NCBI GenBank assembly: GCA_016342355.1
Contig: JAEINP010000032.1
Location: 1-60,031 of the forward strand
Source: Desulfatibacillum sp.
GTDB lineage: Bacteria > Desulfobacterota > Desulfobacteria > Desulfobacterales > Desulfatibacillaceae
Length of the DNA stretch: 60,031 nt
Direction: 5' to 3'
Notes under the pieces: generated by a model
The model's input: only the letters and a program-made list of their open reading frames with translations
Databases searched by the model: none
Told to the model about the DNA's origin: nothing
Part shown: piece after piece, positions 15,918 to 24,691 of the stretch
Layout of the letters: the number at the start of each line of letters is the position of its first letter
Position numbering within the stretch: position 1 is the first letter of the stretch
Translations under genes and position numbers: made by a program

Positions 15918-17873
15918 ATGGATACCTATTTGTTTTCCCTTGTCGTGATACTTGTGGGCGGCATTCTGCCTCTTTTTACCTACAAGAAGTTCACCGTGAT
16001 GAAGGCCGCCTGTGTCATCATCACGGCAATAGGCTCCTTTACTGGGTTGTATGCAGCCTTATCCTTTTTGATACACCCCGTTGAAAACGCAGTCATCTCA
16101 TGGCCCTGGCTCCACCATTTCGAGATTGCCCTCCAGATGGACGCCATGGCGGCATTTTTCCTCATTCCCATTTTTTTTATTTGCCCATTAGCCACCCTTT
16201 ACAGCTTCCACTATATGCACCATGAGAAACAGTCGGGTAAGACAGCAATCAGTTATTTTTTTTCGGCTGTTCTTTTTGTGTCCATGGCTTTGCTGACCAC
16301 CGCCAACAATATGCTGACCTTTGCCCTGGCCTGGGAAATTATGTCCCTGTCCTCTTTTTTTCTGGTGGTTTTTGATTTCAGGAACAAAGAAACCCGGAAA
16401 GCCGGATACCTTTATTTTATCTTCGCCCAGGCAGGCGCCTTGTTTCTCTTTGCCGCATTCGCCGTTATATACAGCCAGACCGGCACATTGTCCTTTGACT
16501 CCATTTCGGCCATGCCTGAAAACATGAAACTCATCGCCTTTGTGCTGGCCTTTATGGGCCTGGGTTCCAAGGCTGGTGTTTTTCCCCTGCATATCTGGCT
16601 GCCCCATGCCCATCCTGCGGCGCCCAGCCCGGTTTCCGCGGTCATGTCCGGTGTGATGATCAAGATGGGTATTTTCGGAATTATCAGGTTTTATATGCTG
16701 TTAGCCCCTGCGGGAGAGATTTACGGCCAAATAATTTTGGTGGCGGGTATGATTTCGGGCATCCTTGGGGTTGTCTATGCTCTGGGGGTTCATGACATAA
16801 AGCGGCTGTTGGCCTATTCCAGTGTAGAGAATATCGGCATTATTCTTTTGGGGCTGGGTCTTGGCATGCTGGGTGTAGCCACGGGAAACTCCACCATGGC
16901 GGCTTTTGGCTTTGCGGGCGGGTTGCTGCATGTATTCAACCATTCGATTTTCAAATCTCTGCTTTTCATGGGCGCCGGGTCAGTCATTCACAAGGCAGGC
17001 ACCGGCAAGATCAACGAGTTAGGCGGGCTTATGAAAACCATGCCGGTCACGGGAAAAACCTTTCTTGTGGGAGCTGTTTCCATATCCGGGCTTCCTCCCT
17101 TTAACGGGTTCGTGAGTGAGTTCCTCATTTACTACGGTGCTTTTTACGGATTGGCCCATGGATCGTCGTTTTTGTTGCCCATGTTGACCATCATTTCCCT
17201 GGCTGTGATAGGCGGATTGGCGGCATCGTGTTTTACAAAATTGGTGGGCGTTGCTTTTTTGGGAGAGCCGAGAACCGAAAATGCCGCTAAGGCTTCGGAG
17301 TGCGGCATTGCCATGCGGATATCCATGGTTGTGCTGGCTCTTTCCTGCATTGTGGTTGGGGTCTTTCCCGAACCCTTTGTGCATATAGTCTTCCGGGTTG
17401 TTTCCGGGTTGCCAATCGCAGCAACGGTTTCGCCCACTGTTTTCATTGACTTGGTTCGCAATATTTCCCTGGTGGCGGTTCTTTTTCTGGGTATTTTGGG
17501 GATTACCATGCTTTTACGGAAGGGACTTTATTCCGGCAAACCCATGGCCAAGGGACCCACTTGGGGTTGCGGCTTTACCCAGCCCACCGTCAGGATGCAG
17601 TACACAGGGACATCCTACGCCATGTCCATCGTTGGCTTTTTCCGCCCATTTATCCATTCGGAGAACGTATATAGCGGAATTCAGAAAATTTTCCCTGGCA
17701 AGACGACTTACAAAACGAAAGTGAGCGATCGCGCCGAATCAGCCATACTTGAGACAGTCGTGAAGCCGGTTTTCTGGGTTCTGGATAAGCTGCGTTGGAT
17801 ACAACACGGCGAAATTCAGCTTTATATCGCGTATATTGTTCTGGCCATCGTTATATTGCTTCTTGCACAATAG
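15918..17873 (+). CDS. HyfB/NuoL-like antiporter subunit of Ehr-type complex
   Basis: A 651-residue integral membrane protein; AGAGGA is four bases before the ATG at 15918. It has the proton-translocating antiporter core of HyfB/HycC/NuoL: 'ALAWEIMSLSSFFLV', 'KAGVFPLHIWLPHAHPAAPSPVSAVMSGVMIKMG' in pieces, and 'VHDIKRLLAYSSVENIGIILLG' with 'FNHSIFKSLLFM'. These contain the conserved lysines and the histidine/glutamate pair used for proton or sodium transfer. A C-terminal part of about 150 residues resembles hydrogenase-4 subunit B. It is the first gene of a five- to six-gene operon and should form one of the ion pumps of the membrane arm. Confidence 0.92.
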   Translation: MDTYLFSLVVILVGGILPLFTYKKFTVMKAACVIITAIGSFTGLYAALSFLIHPVENAVISWPWLHHFEIALQMDAMAAFFLIPIFFICPLATLYSFHYMHHEKQSGKTAISYFFSAVLFVSMALLTTANNMLTFALAWEIMSLSSFFLVVFDFRNKETRKAGYLYFIFAQAGALFLFAAFAVIYSQTGTLSFDSISAMPENMKLIAFVLAFMGLGSKAGVFPLHIWLPHAHPAAPSPVSAVMSGVMIKMGIFGIIRFYMLLAPAGEIYGQIILVAGMISGILGVVYALGVHDIKRLLAYSSVENIGIILLGLGLGMLGVATGNSTMAAFGFAGGLLHVFNHSIFKSLLFMGAGSVIHKAGTGKINELGGLMKTMPVTGKTFLVGAVSISGLPPFNGFVSEFLIYYGAFYGLAHGSSFLLPMLTIISLAVIGGLAASCFTKLVGVAFLGEPRTENAAKASECGIAMRISMVVLALSCIVVGVFPEPFVHIVFRVVSGLPIAATVSPTVFIDLVRNISLVAVLFLGILGITMLLRKGLYSGKPMAKGPTWGCGFTQPTVRMQYTGTSYAMSIVGFFRPFIHSENVYSGIQKIFPGKTTYKTKVSDRAESAILETVVKPVFWVLDKLRWIQHGEIQLYIAYIVLAIVILLLAQ

Positions 17874-17917
17874 TGGCGTTTTCCACTTGGCATTTCCCAT
17901 TCCGCCGGAGGTATTGA

Positions 17918-18835
17918 ATGGAATCGATCATAGCATATGGGATAGCGCTTTTAGCTGCGCCTTTATTCCCTGGTTTTATCCTCAAGGTAAAGGCCTTTTT
18001 CGCAGGCAAAAAAGGACCGCCGCTGCTTATCAAGTATTACACCGTGCTCAAGCTGTTCCGTAAGGGTTCCGTGTACAGCACCAGCACCAGTTTTGTTTTC
18101 AGGATGGGCCCCACCGTATCCTTTGTCACGGCGGCCATGGCGTTGCTTTTTGTTCCCATAGCCGGTGCTTCGCCGGTGCTGTCTTTTCATGGGGATGTGA
18201 TCGTCCTGTTCTACCTGTTTGGCCTGGGCCGGTTTTTTACGGTAATCGCGGCCCTGGATACGGCCTCGCCCTTTGAGGGCATGGGGGCTGCCCGGGAAGT
18301 CTATTTCGCCACTCTGGCCGAAGCCACCACCTTTTCCATTCTGGTCATCTTTTTTCGCCTCAACGGAGCATTGAGCTTTGGGGAATTTTTTGCCGGAACC
18401 AATCCCATCACCGTTTGGGGGGGAGCCGGGGCGTTGCTCCTGCTGGTGATCGTATCGCTTTTCATGGTGCTGTTGACGGAGAACTCCCGGGTGCCCGTGG
18501 ATGACCCCGCCACCCATTTGGAACTCACCATGATTCATGAGGTGATGATCCTGGATCACAGCGGTCCTGACCTTGCTCTCATTGAATTGGGCGCCTTTTT
18601 CAAATTGTTGTTTTACGCCGCGTTCATCACGTGCATTGTCCAGCCGCTGCAATTTACCAGCCCCTGGCTCCATGCCCTGCTGTTTTTCGGAATTATGGGT
18701 CTGATCTATGTGGCCGTGGGGATTACCGAGTCCATAACAGCCCGCCTTAAGATGAATCTGGTTCCCAAATTTATTTTAACGTCATTTGCCCTGGTCTTTT
18801 TTGCCGCCATTTTAACCACGAGGGTTGTCTCATGA
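17918..18835 (+). CDS. HyfC/HycD/NuoH-like membrane subunit
   Basis: A 305-residue integral membrane protein of the NuoH / formate-hydrogenlyase subunit 4 family. The N-terminus 'PLFPGFILKVKAFFAGKKGPPLLIKYY' matches the usual 'G..r..qa...gR.GP...q.y' block that faces the quinone-like cavity. 'ALDTASPFEGMGAAREVYF' and 'ENSRVPVDDPATHLELTMIHE' are the strongly conserved loops contacting the peripheral arm. It anchors the NuoB/D-like catalytic module to the membrane. A GGAGG site precedes the ATG, and its stop overlaps the next gene by four bases. Confidence 0.94.
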   Translation: MESIIAYGIALLAAPLFPGFILKVKAFFAGKKGPPLLIKYYTVLKLFRKGSVYSTSTSFVFRMGPTVSFVTAAMALLFVPIAGASPVLSFHGDVIVLFYLFGLGRFFTVIAALDTASPFEGMGAAREVYFATLAEATTFSILVIFFRLNGALSFGEFFAGTNPITVWGGAGALLLLVIVSLFMVLLTENSRVPVDDPATHLELTMIHEVMILDHSGPDLALIELGAFFKLLFYAAFITCIVQPLQFTSPWLHALLFFGIMGLIYVAVGITESITARLKMNLVPKFILTSFALVFFAAILTTRVVS

Positions 18836-19485
18836 TACACTTAACTGACGTCATTCTATCTATCACCATATTGTCCGTCCTTTTGACGTTGGGCTCCAAC
18901 CGGTTGATGGCCCTGGTGAAGATTATTGCCTTGCAGGGTGTTCTGGTTTCCTTGACGCCCTTGTTTATGGAGCACCATGACAAGCTGACAGGGGGTATTT
19001 TGTTTCTTACACCGATAACGGTGGCAATCAAAGGCTTGGTGATTCCCGCATTTTTATTCTTTGCGGTCAAGAAGGCTTCCATCCGCCGGGAGATAGAACC
19101 CATTATCAGTTACCATGCTTCGTTGTTCGCCGGCCTTGCGATGATACTTGTTTCAGCCTTTATTGTGGACAGGCTTCCCCTGAACCTTCCCGGGAGCCAT
19201 GCCCTTTTGCTTATTACCGGTATCACCACCCTCGCGGCCGGACTTTTGCTCATGATGGGGCGGCGTAAGGGCATTACCCAGGTTATTGGATATCTCATGC
19301 TGGAAAACGGGATCTATCTGATTGGAACAGCTTTGGCTAGGGAGGTCCATACCTTGCATGTGCTTGAGTTTGGGATCCTGCTGGATCTCTTGGCTGGCGT
19401 CATGATCATGGGGATTATCCTCACCAACATCAATCGCGCCTTTGATGACATGGACACTTCTCTACTCATGCGACTGAAGGATTAA
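18832..19485 (+). CDS. HyfE-like membrane subunit (NuoK-type N-terminal region)
   Basis: A 217-residue membrane protein with about six to seven hydrophobic segments, as in hydrogenase-4 component E. The C-terminal half 'RKGITQVIGYLMLENGIYLIGTAL' resembles the NuoK glutamate-containing helix (LENG), which takes part in ion transfer between antiporter subunits. 'LEFGILLDLLAGVMIMGIIL' closes the protein. It overlaps the upstream NuoH-like gene by ATGA and is separated from the next gene by only four bases, so the genes are tightly co-expressed. Confidence 0.9.
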   Translation: MIHLTDVILSITILSVLLTLGSNRLMALVKIIALQGVLVSLTPLFMEHHDKLTGGILFLTPITVAIKGLVIPAFLFFAVKKASIRREIEPIISYHASLFAGLAMILVSAFIVDRLPLNLPGSHALLLITGITTLAAGLLLMMGRRKGITQVIGYLMLENGIYLIGTALAREVHTLHVLEFGILLDLLAGVMIMGIILTNINRAFDDMDTSLLMRLKD

Positions 19486-19489
19486 TCTC

Positions 19490-20917
19490 ATGCTTGAACA
19501 TGTTTTCCTGCTCCCCTTTCTGATTGGGGTGATCGTCATGTTTCTTCCAGCCCAGTATGGGCGGGCCGGACTTATAATCGCCGCCGCGCTCCATTTGGGA
19601 CTCACGCTCATGGGGTGGATGGGCAAGCTCAGCCCCGTCACCACAGGATATTTCAGCACGGCGCCTGAAGGGATGCTTGTGCTGTTGGTCACCTCGTTTA
19701 TTTTCATGCTTATTGCCATCTACACGCTTTCCTACTTGCGGGAAACCGAGTTGCGGAATGAGCCTGTTTTTATAGGGTGCATGCTGCTTTTTTTGGCGAC
19801 CATGAGCATGGTGGCCCTGGCCGACCACATCATTGTTCTGTGGGTGGCCATTGAGGCGACGACTCTGGTGAGCGCCCCCCTTATCCTCCTGTCGCACTCC
19901 AAGGCTGCTTTGGAAGCCACCTGGAAGTACGTCATGATCTGTTCCGTGGGAATCGCCCTGGCTCTTTTGGGCTCCTTTTTTATTGTCTTGTCCATGGACC
20001 TGGGGGGAGTGCGGGTGCCCCTGACCTTTACCTCGTTAAACACCGTGGCAAAATCGCTTGATCCGGTGTGGCTCAAGGCGGGCTTCATCTTTGTTATGAT
20101 AGGGTATGGCACCAAGATGGGCCTTGCCCCCATGCATACATGGCTTCCCGACGCCCACAGCCAGGCCCCAAGCCCGGCTTCGGCGCTACTTTCCGGGGTG
20201 CTATTGAACTGCGCCTTTCTGGGCGTGTACAAAGTGCACACGCTCATGGTTAACGCAGGGTTAGGCTCCTATTCAAGCAACGTGCTCATGGGTTTTGGGT
20301 TGTTGTCCATGTTTATTGCCGGGGTTTTTATCCGGAATCAGCACGACTACAAACGGATGCTGGGCTATTCCAGCATCGAGAACATGGGTATCATCGCTTT
20401 TGGAATTGGTGTGGGCGGGTTGGCAAGCTACGGCGCCATGCTACATCTTATCCATCATTCCCTTATCAAATCGTCCCTTTTTCTCTCGGCTGGCAACATC
20501 ATGCTGGCTTACGGAACCAAGCTGGTAAACAAGGTGGGCAAAATGCCTTCTTTTCTGCCCAAGACATTTGGCGTTTTTTTTGCCGGGTTTGTGGGTATTT
20601 CCGGGTTTCCTCCGTTCGGCATGTTCCTCAGCGAGGTGCTCATTATTATTGGCGCCTTCAGGGCCGGGCATTATTGGGGTATCGGATTTTTTATCTTTTG
20701 CCTCATACTCATCTTTGCGGCTGCATCCCGTCTGGTCATGCGTATGTGCTTTGGTGACACCGAGGAAACCATCCAGGTGGAAGAAAACCTCATGCGGGTG
20801 GCCCCTTCTTTTCTTTTGCTGTTGACCTCAATTGTCCTGTGCGTATGGATGCCAGCGGCTTTATACGATACCATACAAAACGCCATTGCCATGATCGGAG
20901 GTGCGTTCAATGGATAA
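19490..20917 (+). CDS. HyfF/NuoN-like antiporter subunit of Ehr-type complex
   Basis: A 475-residue integral membrane protein, the second Mrp-type antiporter-like subunit of the operon. Conserved pieces include 'HIIVLWVAIEATTLVSAPLIL' (glutamate in TM5), GTKMGLAPMHTWLPDAHSQA, 'SPASALLSGVLLNCAFLG' and 'HDYKRMLGYSSIENMGIIAFG' with 'HHSLIKSSLFLSAG'. These hold the lysines and histidines used for ion translocation. It overlaps or abuts the following large-subunit gene. Two different antiporter modules plus NuoH- and HyfE-like subunits point to a complex with more than one ion path. Confidence 0.93.
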   Translation: MLEHVFLLPFLIGVIVMFLPAQYGRAGLIIAAALHLGLTLMGWMGKLSPVTTGYFSTAPEGMLVLLVTSFIFMLIAIYTLSYLRETELRNEPVFIGCMLLFLATMSMVALADHIIVLWVAIEATTLVSAPLILLSHSKAALEATWKYVMICSVGIALALLGSFFIVLSMDLGGVRVPLTFTSLNTVAKSLDPVWLKAGFIFVMIGYGTKMGLAPMHTWLPDAHSQAPSPASALLSGVLLNCAFLGVYKVHTLMVNAGLGSYSSNVLMGFGLLSMFIAGVFIRNQHDYKRMLGYSSIENMGIIAFGIGVGGLASYGAMLHLIHHSLIKSSLFLSAGNIMLAYGTKLVNKVGKMPSFLPKTFGVFFAGFVGISGFPPFGMFLSEVLIIIGAFRAGHYWGIGFFIFCLILIFAAASRLVMRMCFGDTEETIQVEENLMRVAPSFLLLLTSIVLCVWMPAALYDTIQNAIAMIGGAFNG

Positions 20918-22418
20918 CCTCCTGAAAATTGAAAACGGAAAACCCATCGCCCGGACAGACATTCCCAATTTGCCTCTGGAGGGCTTCAGCCAAACCCTTG
21001 TGGATCTGGCCGAAAATGACGGCTTTGTGGTCCAGATGTTTGCATACGAGGACGGAAAGGACACGAAACTGCTGGCGGTCATGCGGCAGAAAAGGGATCT
21101 TTTTGTAACGGGTTGTTCCGTTAATAAGGAATTTGATTCCCTGACCAGCGCCAATGAGAAGTTCCACATGTTCGAACGGGAAATCGCCGAGCAGTACGGG
21201 ATCAGACCCCTGAACCATCCCTGGTTGAAAATGGTCCGTTATCATGCCAACTGCACGGGCGCGCAGGACGTGTTCGGGAATAATTACAAGGAAGAAATCC
21301 CCGGCAACTATCCCTATTTTCAAGTGGAAGGGGAAGACATCCACGAAGTGGCTGTGGGGCCGGTCCATGCCGGGATTATCGAGCCGGGGCATTTTCGCTT
21401 CCAGTGCATCGGCGAGGTGGTCCTCCATCTGGAAATCCAGTTGGGTTACCAGCACCGGGGCGTGGAAAAAATGCTGCCCAAGGTTCCTAAAAAACGGTTG
21501 CCTATTATTTGCGAAACTATTGCCGGAGATACCACCATCGGCCACAATTTATGCTGCTGCCAAGCCATCGAAGGATTGGCGGGCCTGGAAGTGGATGAGG
21601 AAGCCCGTGTGGTGAGAACCATCGCCCTGGAGTTGGAACGCATGGCCAACCATGTGGGCGACCTGGGCGCGTTAAGCGGCGATGTGGCCTTTAATCCTCC
21701 GGCCAATTATTTTGGACGCCTGAGGGGGGATGTCCTGAATCTGTCGCAGGTTTTGTGCGGCAGCCGCATGGGCAGAGGCTTGGTGCGTCCCGGAGGGGTT
21801 GCCTATGTCTTGAAAGATGAGCAACGCCAGCTTTTGAGGGATAAAATCGCGGAGATCAAGCCTGAAATTGAGCATGTTTGCGATCTATTGTTTACGGCCA
21901 ACACGGTTTTGGCGCGTTTTGAAGATACGGGAAAGGTTCCTCTGGAAAGAGCGGAAAAGTTGGGTTTGGTGGGCTATGCGGGCCGCGCTTCGGGTGTGGG
22001 ATATGACGCAAGGGATAGCTTCCCCACCGAGTGCTACGCCACCCTGCCAGTCAATAGAAACACTATGACCAATGGCGACGTCTGCAGCCGCGCCACGGTC
22101 CGACGCGAGGAAATCATGCACTCTTTTTCTCTTATCGAAACGCTGCTGGACCGCAAAGGGGACACGGAAGCTGTATTTATGAAGGACTATAAGCTATCGC
22201 CCTCTTCCTTTGTGGTAACCCTCAACGAAGGGTGGCGGGGGGAAGTTTCCCATTGTATACTTACCGATGCCACAGGGGGGATACTGCGGTACAAGGTCAA
22301 GGATCCCTCGTTCCATAATTGGACCGGGCTGGCCATGGCGCTTCGGAACGAAGAAATATCCGAGTTTCCCCTCTGCAATAAGAGTTTTAATCTGTCCTAT
22401 TGCGGATTTGACCTGTAA
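20910..22418 (+). CDS. NuoC/D-type large subunit of Ehr complex, without nickel ligands
   Basis: A 502-residue fusion of a NuoC/HycE-N-like part (about 1-140) and a NuoD/HycE-like part. CGGAGG lies eight bases before the ATG at 20910. In [NiFe] hydrogenases two CxxC motifs bind nickel. Here the first region reads C201-E-T-I-A-G-D-T-T-I-G-H212 and the second, D465-P-S-F-H-N470, has no cysteine where hydrogenases have DPCxxC. The subunit therefore cannot bind the Ni-Fe centre in the known way. This fits the 'energy-converting hydrogenase related' (Ehr) group described in the complex-I literature. The true substrate is unknown; quinone-like or ferredoxin-linked chemistry is possible. Confidence 0.9.
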   Translation: MDNLLKIENGKPIARTDIPNLPLEGFSQTLVDLAENDGFVVQMFAYEDGKDTKLLAVMRQKRDLFVTGCSVNKEFDSLTSANEKFHMFEREIAEQYGIRPLNHPWLKMVRYHANCTGAQDVFGNNYKEEIPGNYPYFQVEGEDIHEVAVGPVHAGIIEPGHFRFQCIGEVVLHLEIQLGYQHRGVEKMLPKVPKKRLPIICETIAGDTTIGHNLCCCQAIEGLAGLEVDEEARVVRTIALELERMANHVGDLGALSGDVAFNPPANYFGRLRGDVLNLSQVLCGSRMGRGLVRPGGVAYVLKDEQRQLLRDKIAEIKPEIEHVCDLLFTANTVLARFEDTGKVPLERAEKLGLVGYAGRASGVGYDARDSFPTECYATLPVNRNTMTNGDVCSRATVRREEIMHSFSLIETLLDRKGDTEAVFMKDYKLSPSSFVVTLNEGWRGEVSHCILTDATGGILRYKVKDPSFHNWTGLAMALRNEEISEFPLCNKSFNLSYCGFDL

Positions 22419-22442
22419 AGAAATGGGGCGAGGTTTTTCAGC

Positions 22443-23186
22443 ATGTTAAAAGTCATAAAAAACAGAATGGAACAGGGGTGCAAAACTAGCAAGTACCCCA
22501 AGGAACCTATTTCCTTATATAAACGATTTCGGGGGCTTCCTGAAATCAAGAAGAATTGCGATCCAGCCCTGGCGAAACTCTGCGCCGAGGCATGCCCTCA
22601 AGATGCCATTGATCCCAAAAAGAAAAAAATCGATCTGGGACGCTGCACCTTTTGCGGACAGTGTGAAATGCAGTCGGGCGGTAAATTTGTCCATTTTACC
22701 GAGAATTTCGCCATGGGCGCAGCCAACAGGGATGACCTCTGGACAGACGGAACTTTACCAGACCTGGCCGCCCATTCCAAAAAGCATTTTAAAAAGCTCT
22801 TTGGCCGCTCTCTTCAATTGCGTCAGGTTTCCGCGGCGGGCTGCAATTCCTGCGAGGCGGACACCAACGTTCTCAATACCCCGTTTTTTGATTTGTCCCG
22901 TTTTGGAATCGACTTTGTGGCCTCTCCCAGGCATGCGGACGGCGTCCACGTCACAGGCCCCATTTCCCGGAACATGAAGGCCGCACTCCTGACTACCTAT
23001 GAGGCGGTCCCGGGACCCAAGGTGGTCATCGCCAGCGGCGCATGCTCCATATCCGGCGGTCCCTTTTGGGGGAGTGAGGACGTGGTGGGCGATCTGAACA
23101 GCCTGCTTCCCGTGGATCTGTATATTCCCGGCTGTCCTCCTCACCCCCTGTGCACCCTCCATGCCTTGTTGAATTTTTTCAAATAG
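22443..23186 (+). CDS. Ferredoxin-NuoB fusion, small subunit of Ehr complex
   Basis: A 247-residue protein joining two modules usually encoded apart. Residues about 30-80 are a shortened ferredoxin: C39, C47, C51-Pro and then C68xxC71xxC74. This is six cysteines, not the eight of a 2[4Fe-4S] HyfH/NuoI protein, so probably one complete cluster. Residues about 118-247 are NuoB-like: C134xxC137 in AAGCNSCEAD, C201 in GACSISGG and C231 in PGCPPHP, all four ligands of the proximal [4Fe-4S] cluster. It passes electrons to or from the large subunit. Last gene of the operon. Confidence 0.9.
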   Translation: MLKVIKNRMEQGCKTSKYPKEPISLYKRFRGLPEIKKNCDPALAKLCAEACPQDAIDPKKKKIDLGRCTFCGQCEMQSGGKFVHFTENFAMGAANRDDLWTDGTLPDLAAHSKKHFKKLFGRSLQLRQVSAAGCNSCEADTNVLNTPFFDLSRFGIDFVASPRHADGVHVTGPISRNMKAALLTTYEAVPGPKVVIASGACSISGGPFWGSEDVVGDLNSLLPVDLYIPGCPPHPLCTLHALLNFFK

Positions 23187-23214
23187 GCCATGTGCATTCA
23201 CATCAAAATTAAAA

Positions 23215-23245
23215 ACGGCCTGATCCTCTTTAGGGATCAGGCCGT
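23215..23245 (-). terminator. Terminator between convergent genes
   Basis: ACGGCCTGATCC, loop TCTTTA, GGGATCAGGCCGT forms a 12-13 bp stem. On the minus strand it is followed by TTTTTAATTTTG, a U-tract suited to ending the leftward hexapeptide-repeat gene. It also separates the end of the Ehr operon; on the plus strand the T-tract is poor. Confidence 0.85.
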
Positions 23246-23269
23246 TGTATTCCAAGCATATTTGGCTTT

Positions 23270-24691
23270 TTAAGGGGTGATACTAATAGTGGGGTACATC
23301 CCCCTCATGTCCCCTTCCGGGTATGGCTCAATGAGGTTGTAGGAAATGTTGCGGCCCATTTGGGCATGGCCGGATTGTTCGCCTGCCTGAAAATAGGCGC
23401 CATTGGCCTCCAAAATATGATCGATACGTTGGGCGAAGGCTTTCACAAAGGCCCGGCCGCTTCCTGAAAAATGCATATTTCCCATGGCCAGATCCCCTTC
23501 CACTTTAATAAAATCTTCCATGGACAGGCTGTTTTCCTCAAAATCCTTTTGATTGCGGATATACCCCCACACAAAATGGGCGTCGGGAATGGTAAGAGGT
23601 TCTTCCAGGTCCATGATGGTGTGGGGCATGACCACGCAGTTTTTACCCACGGTGAGAGGGGATTTTTCGGATCCGCGTAAAAAGGCGTTGAAACCTACAA
23701 ATCCGTCTTCTCCTAATGTCGCGTGGATCACCTTGCCCCCATGGGCCGTCACATTGTTGCCCATGAGGTGGGAGTCAATGATATAACAGTTCTCCTGGGC
23801 GTTGGCCCCTTTTCCCATGGTGGAATCCTCAATATAGGCGCGTTGGGCTATCAAAACGTTTTCCCCGATATGGACATCTCCCTTGATGACGGCATACCGG
23901 GAAACCGCTGCGGATTCCAACATAAGCCGGGCCTGGCCAAATTGAACGCGGCCAAACACCTCCCAAAAATCCCCCTGGCGTTGTTCCACAAAGTCTATCA
24001 ACAATCCGCTGGGCTGTTCCTCTTTGTTCATTTGGATATATTTAGGCAATATTTCCGTGGGAAACTGATAGACAAAATCAAAATCCTCTCCCGACCGAAT
24101 CCAGACCTCGCCGGGACCAACCAGTTCGTGATTCAACTCCCCCACCTGGACATAGGCGAATTCCCCGATCACGCAATCATGGGCTGTGGTCAGATCCACA
24201 GTGGCGTAAGGCCCTAAAAAACAACCGCGCAGGGGAGACCCATGGATGTTGGCGTAGTGCATGGAAATGGTGTTTCTGATTCCAAATTCCCCAAGATCTT
24301 CCGGATCATGGGAATAATTATGAACCAGGTTTTTGATGAGAAAGCTGTCTTTGATGTAAATCTTTTCGTCCTTCTGAAGGGTGATTTGGATATCGCCCAC
24401 ATCAATGGTGTCACCTTCCAACTTCAACTCGTCCCCGCGGACATCGGTCTTGTAGATGACAGATCGATCAATATCACAGTATCCCAGAAAAAAACTGCCA
24501 GCCAGGCCTGAACGCTGGAAGCTAAAGGACAAGGGATGATGCTGGGTCATGCCGTAAAATGCATAGAATTTCCAGAAATGTTTTTTGGGTATTATCCCCC
24601 GCACATAGGGGCCTACATCCATGGAAAACTCCCGCAGGTTGATGTTGGTCCGCCCGATGATCAACTCGATCAATTCTTCGATTTTAGTCAT
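23270..24691 (-). CDS. Hexapeptide-repeat (left-handed beta-helix) protein, unknown function
   Basis: A 473-residue protein, long for its class. Two stretches have hexapeptide repeats: 'NIHGSPLRGCFLGPYATVDLTTAHDCVIGEFAYVQVG' (about 150-190) and a longer one about 270-370 ('AVIKGDVHIGENVLIAQRAYIED', 'NNVTAHGGKVIHATLGEDGFVG'). Such coils form left-handed beta helices in acyl- and sugar-nucleotide transferases and carbonic anhydrases. No histidine triad or CoA-binding signature was recognised, so an enzyme class cannot be given. The C-terminus (about 420-473) is conserved-looking but unassigned. GGAAGGAACC precedes the ATG. It stands alone, with a terminator on its 3' side. Confidence 0.78.
   Translation of the reverse strand: MTKIEELIELIIGRTNINLREFSMDVGPYVRGIIPKKHFWKFYAFYGMTQHHPLSFSFQRSGLAGSFFLGYCDIDRSVIYKTDVRGDELKLEGDTIDVGDIQITLQKDEKIYIKDSFLIKNLVHNYSHDPEDLGEFGIRNTISMHYANIHGSPLRGCFLGPYATVDLTTAHDCVIGEFAYVQVGELNHELVGPGEVWIRSGEDFDFVYQFPTEILPKYIQMNKEEQPSGLLIDFVEQRQGDFWEVFGRVQFGQARLMLESAAVSRYAVIKGDVHIGENVLIAQRAYIEDSTMGKGANAQENCYIIDSHLMGNNVTAHGGKVIHATLGEDGFVGFNAFLRGSEKSPLTVGKNCVVMPHTIMDLEEPLTIPDAHFVWGYIRNQKDFEENSLSMEDFIKVEGDLAMGNMHFSGSGRAFVKAFAQRIDHILEANGAYFQAGEQSGHAQMGRNISYNLIEPYPEGDMRGMYPTISITP

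Noticed and set aside
20910-22418. Calling this subunit a [NiFe] hydrogenase large subunit
   Set aside because: Both cysteine pairs that bind nickel are missing, so the hydrogenase name would be wrong even though the fold is the same.
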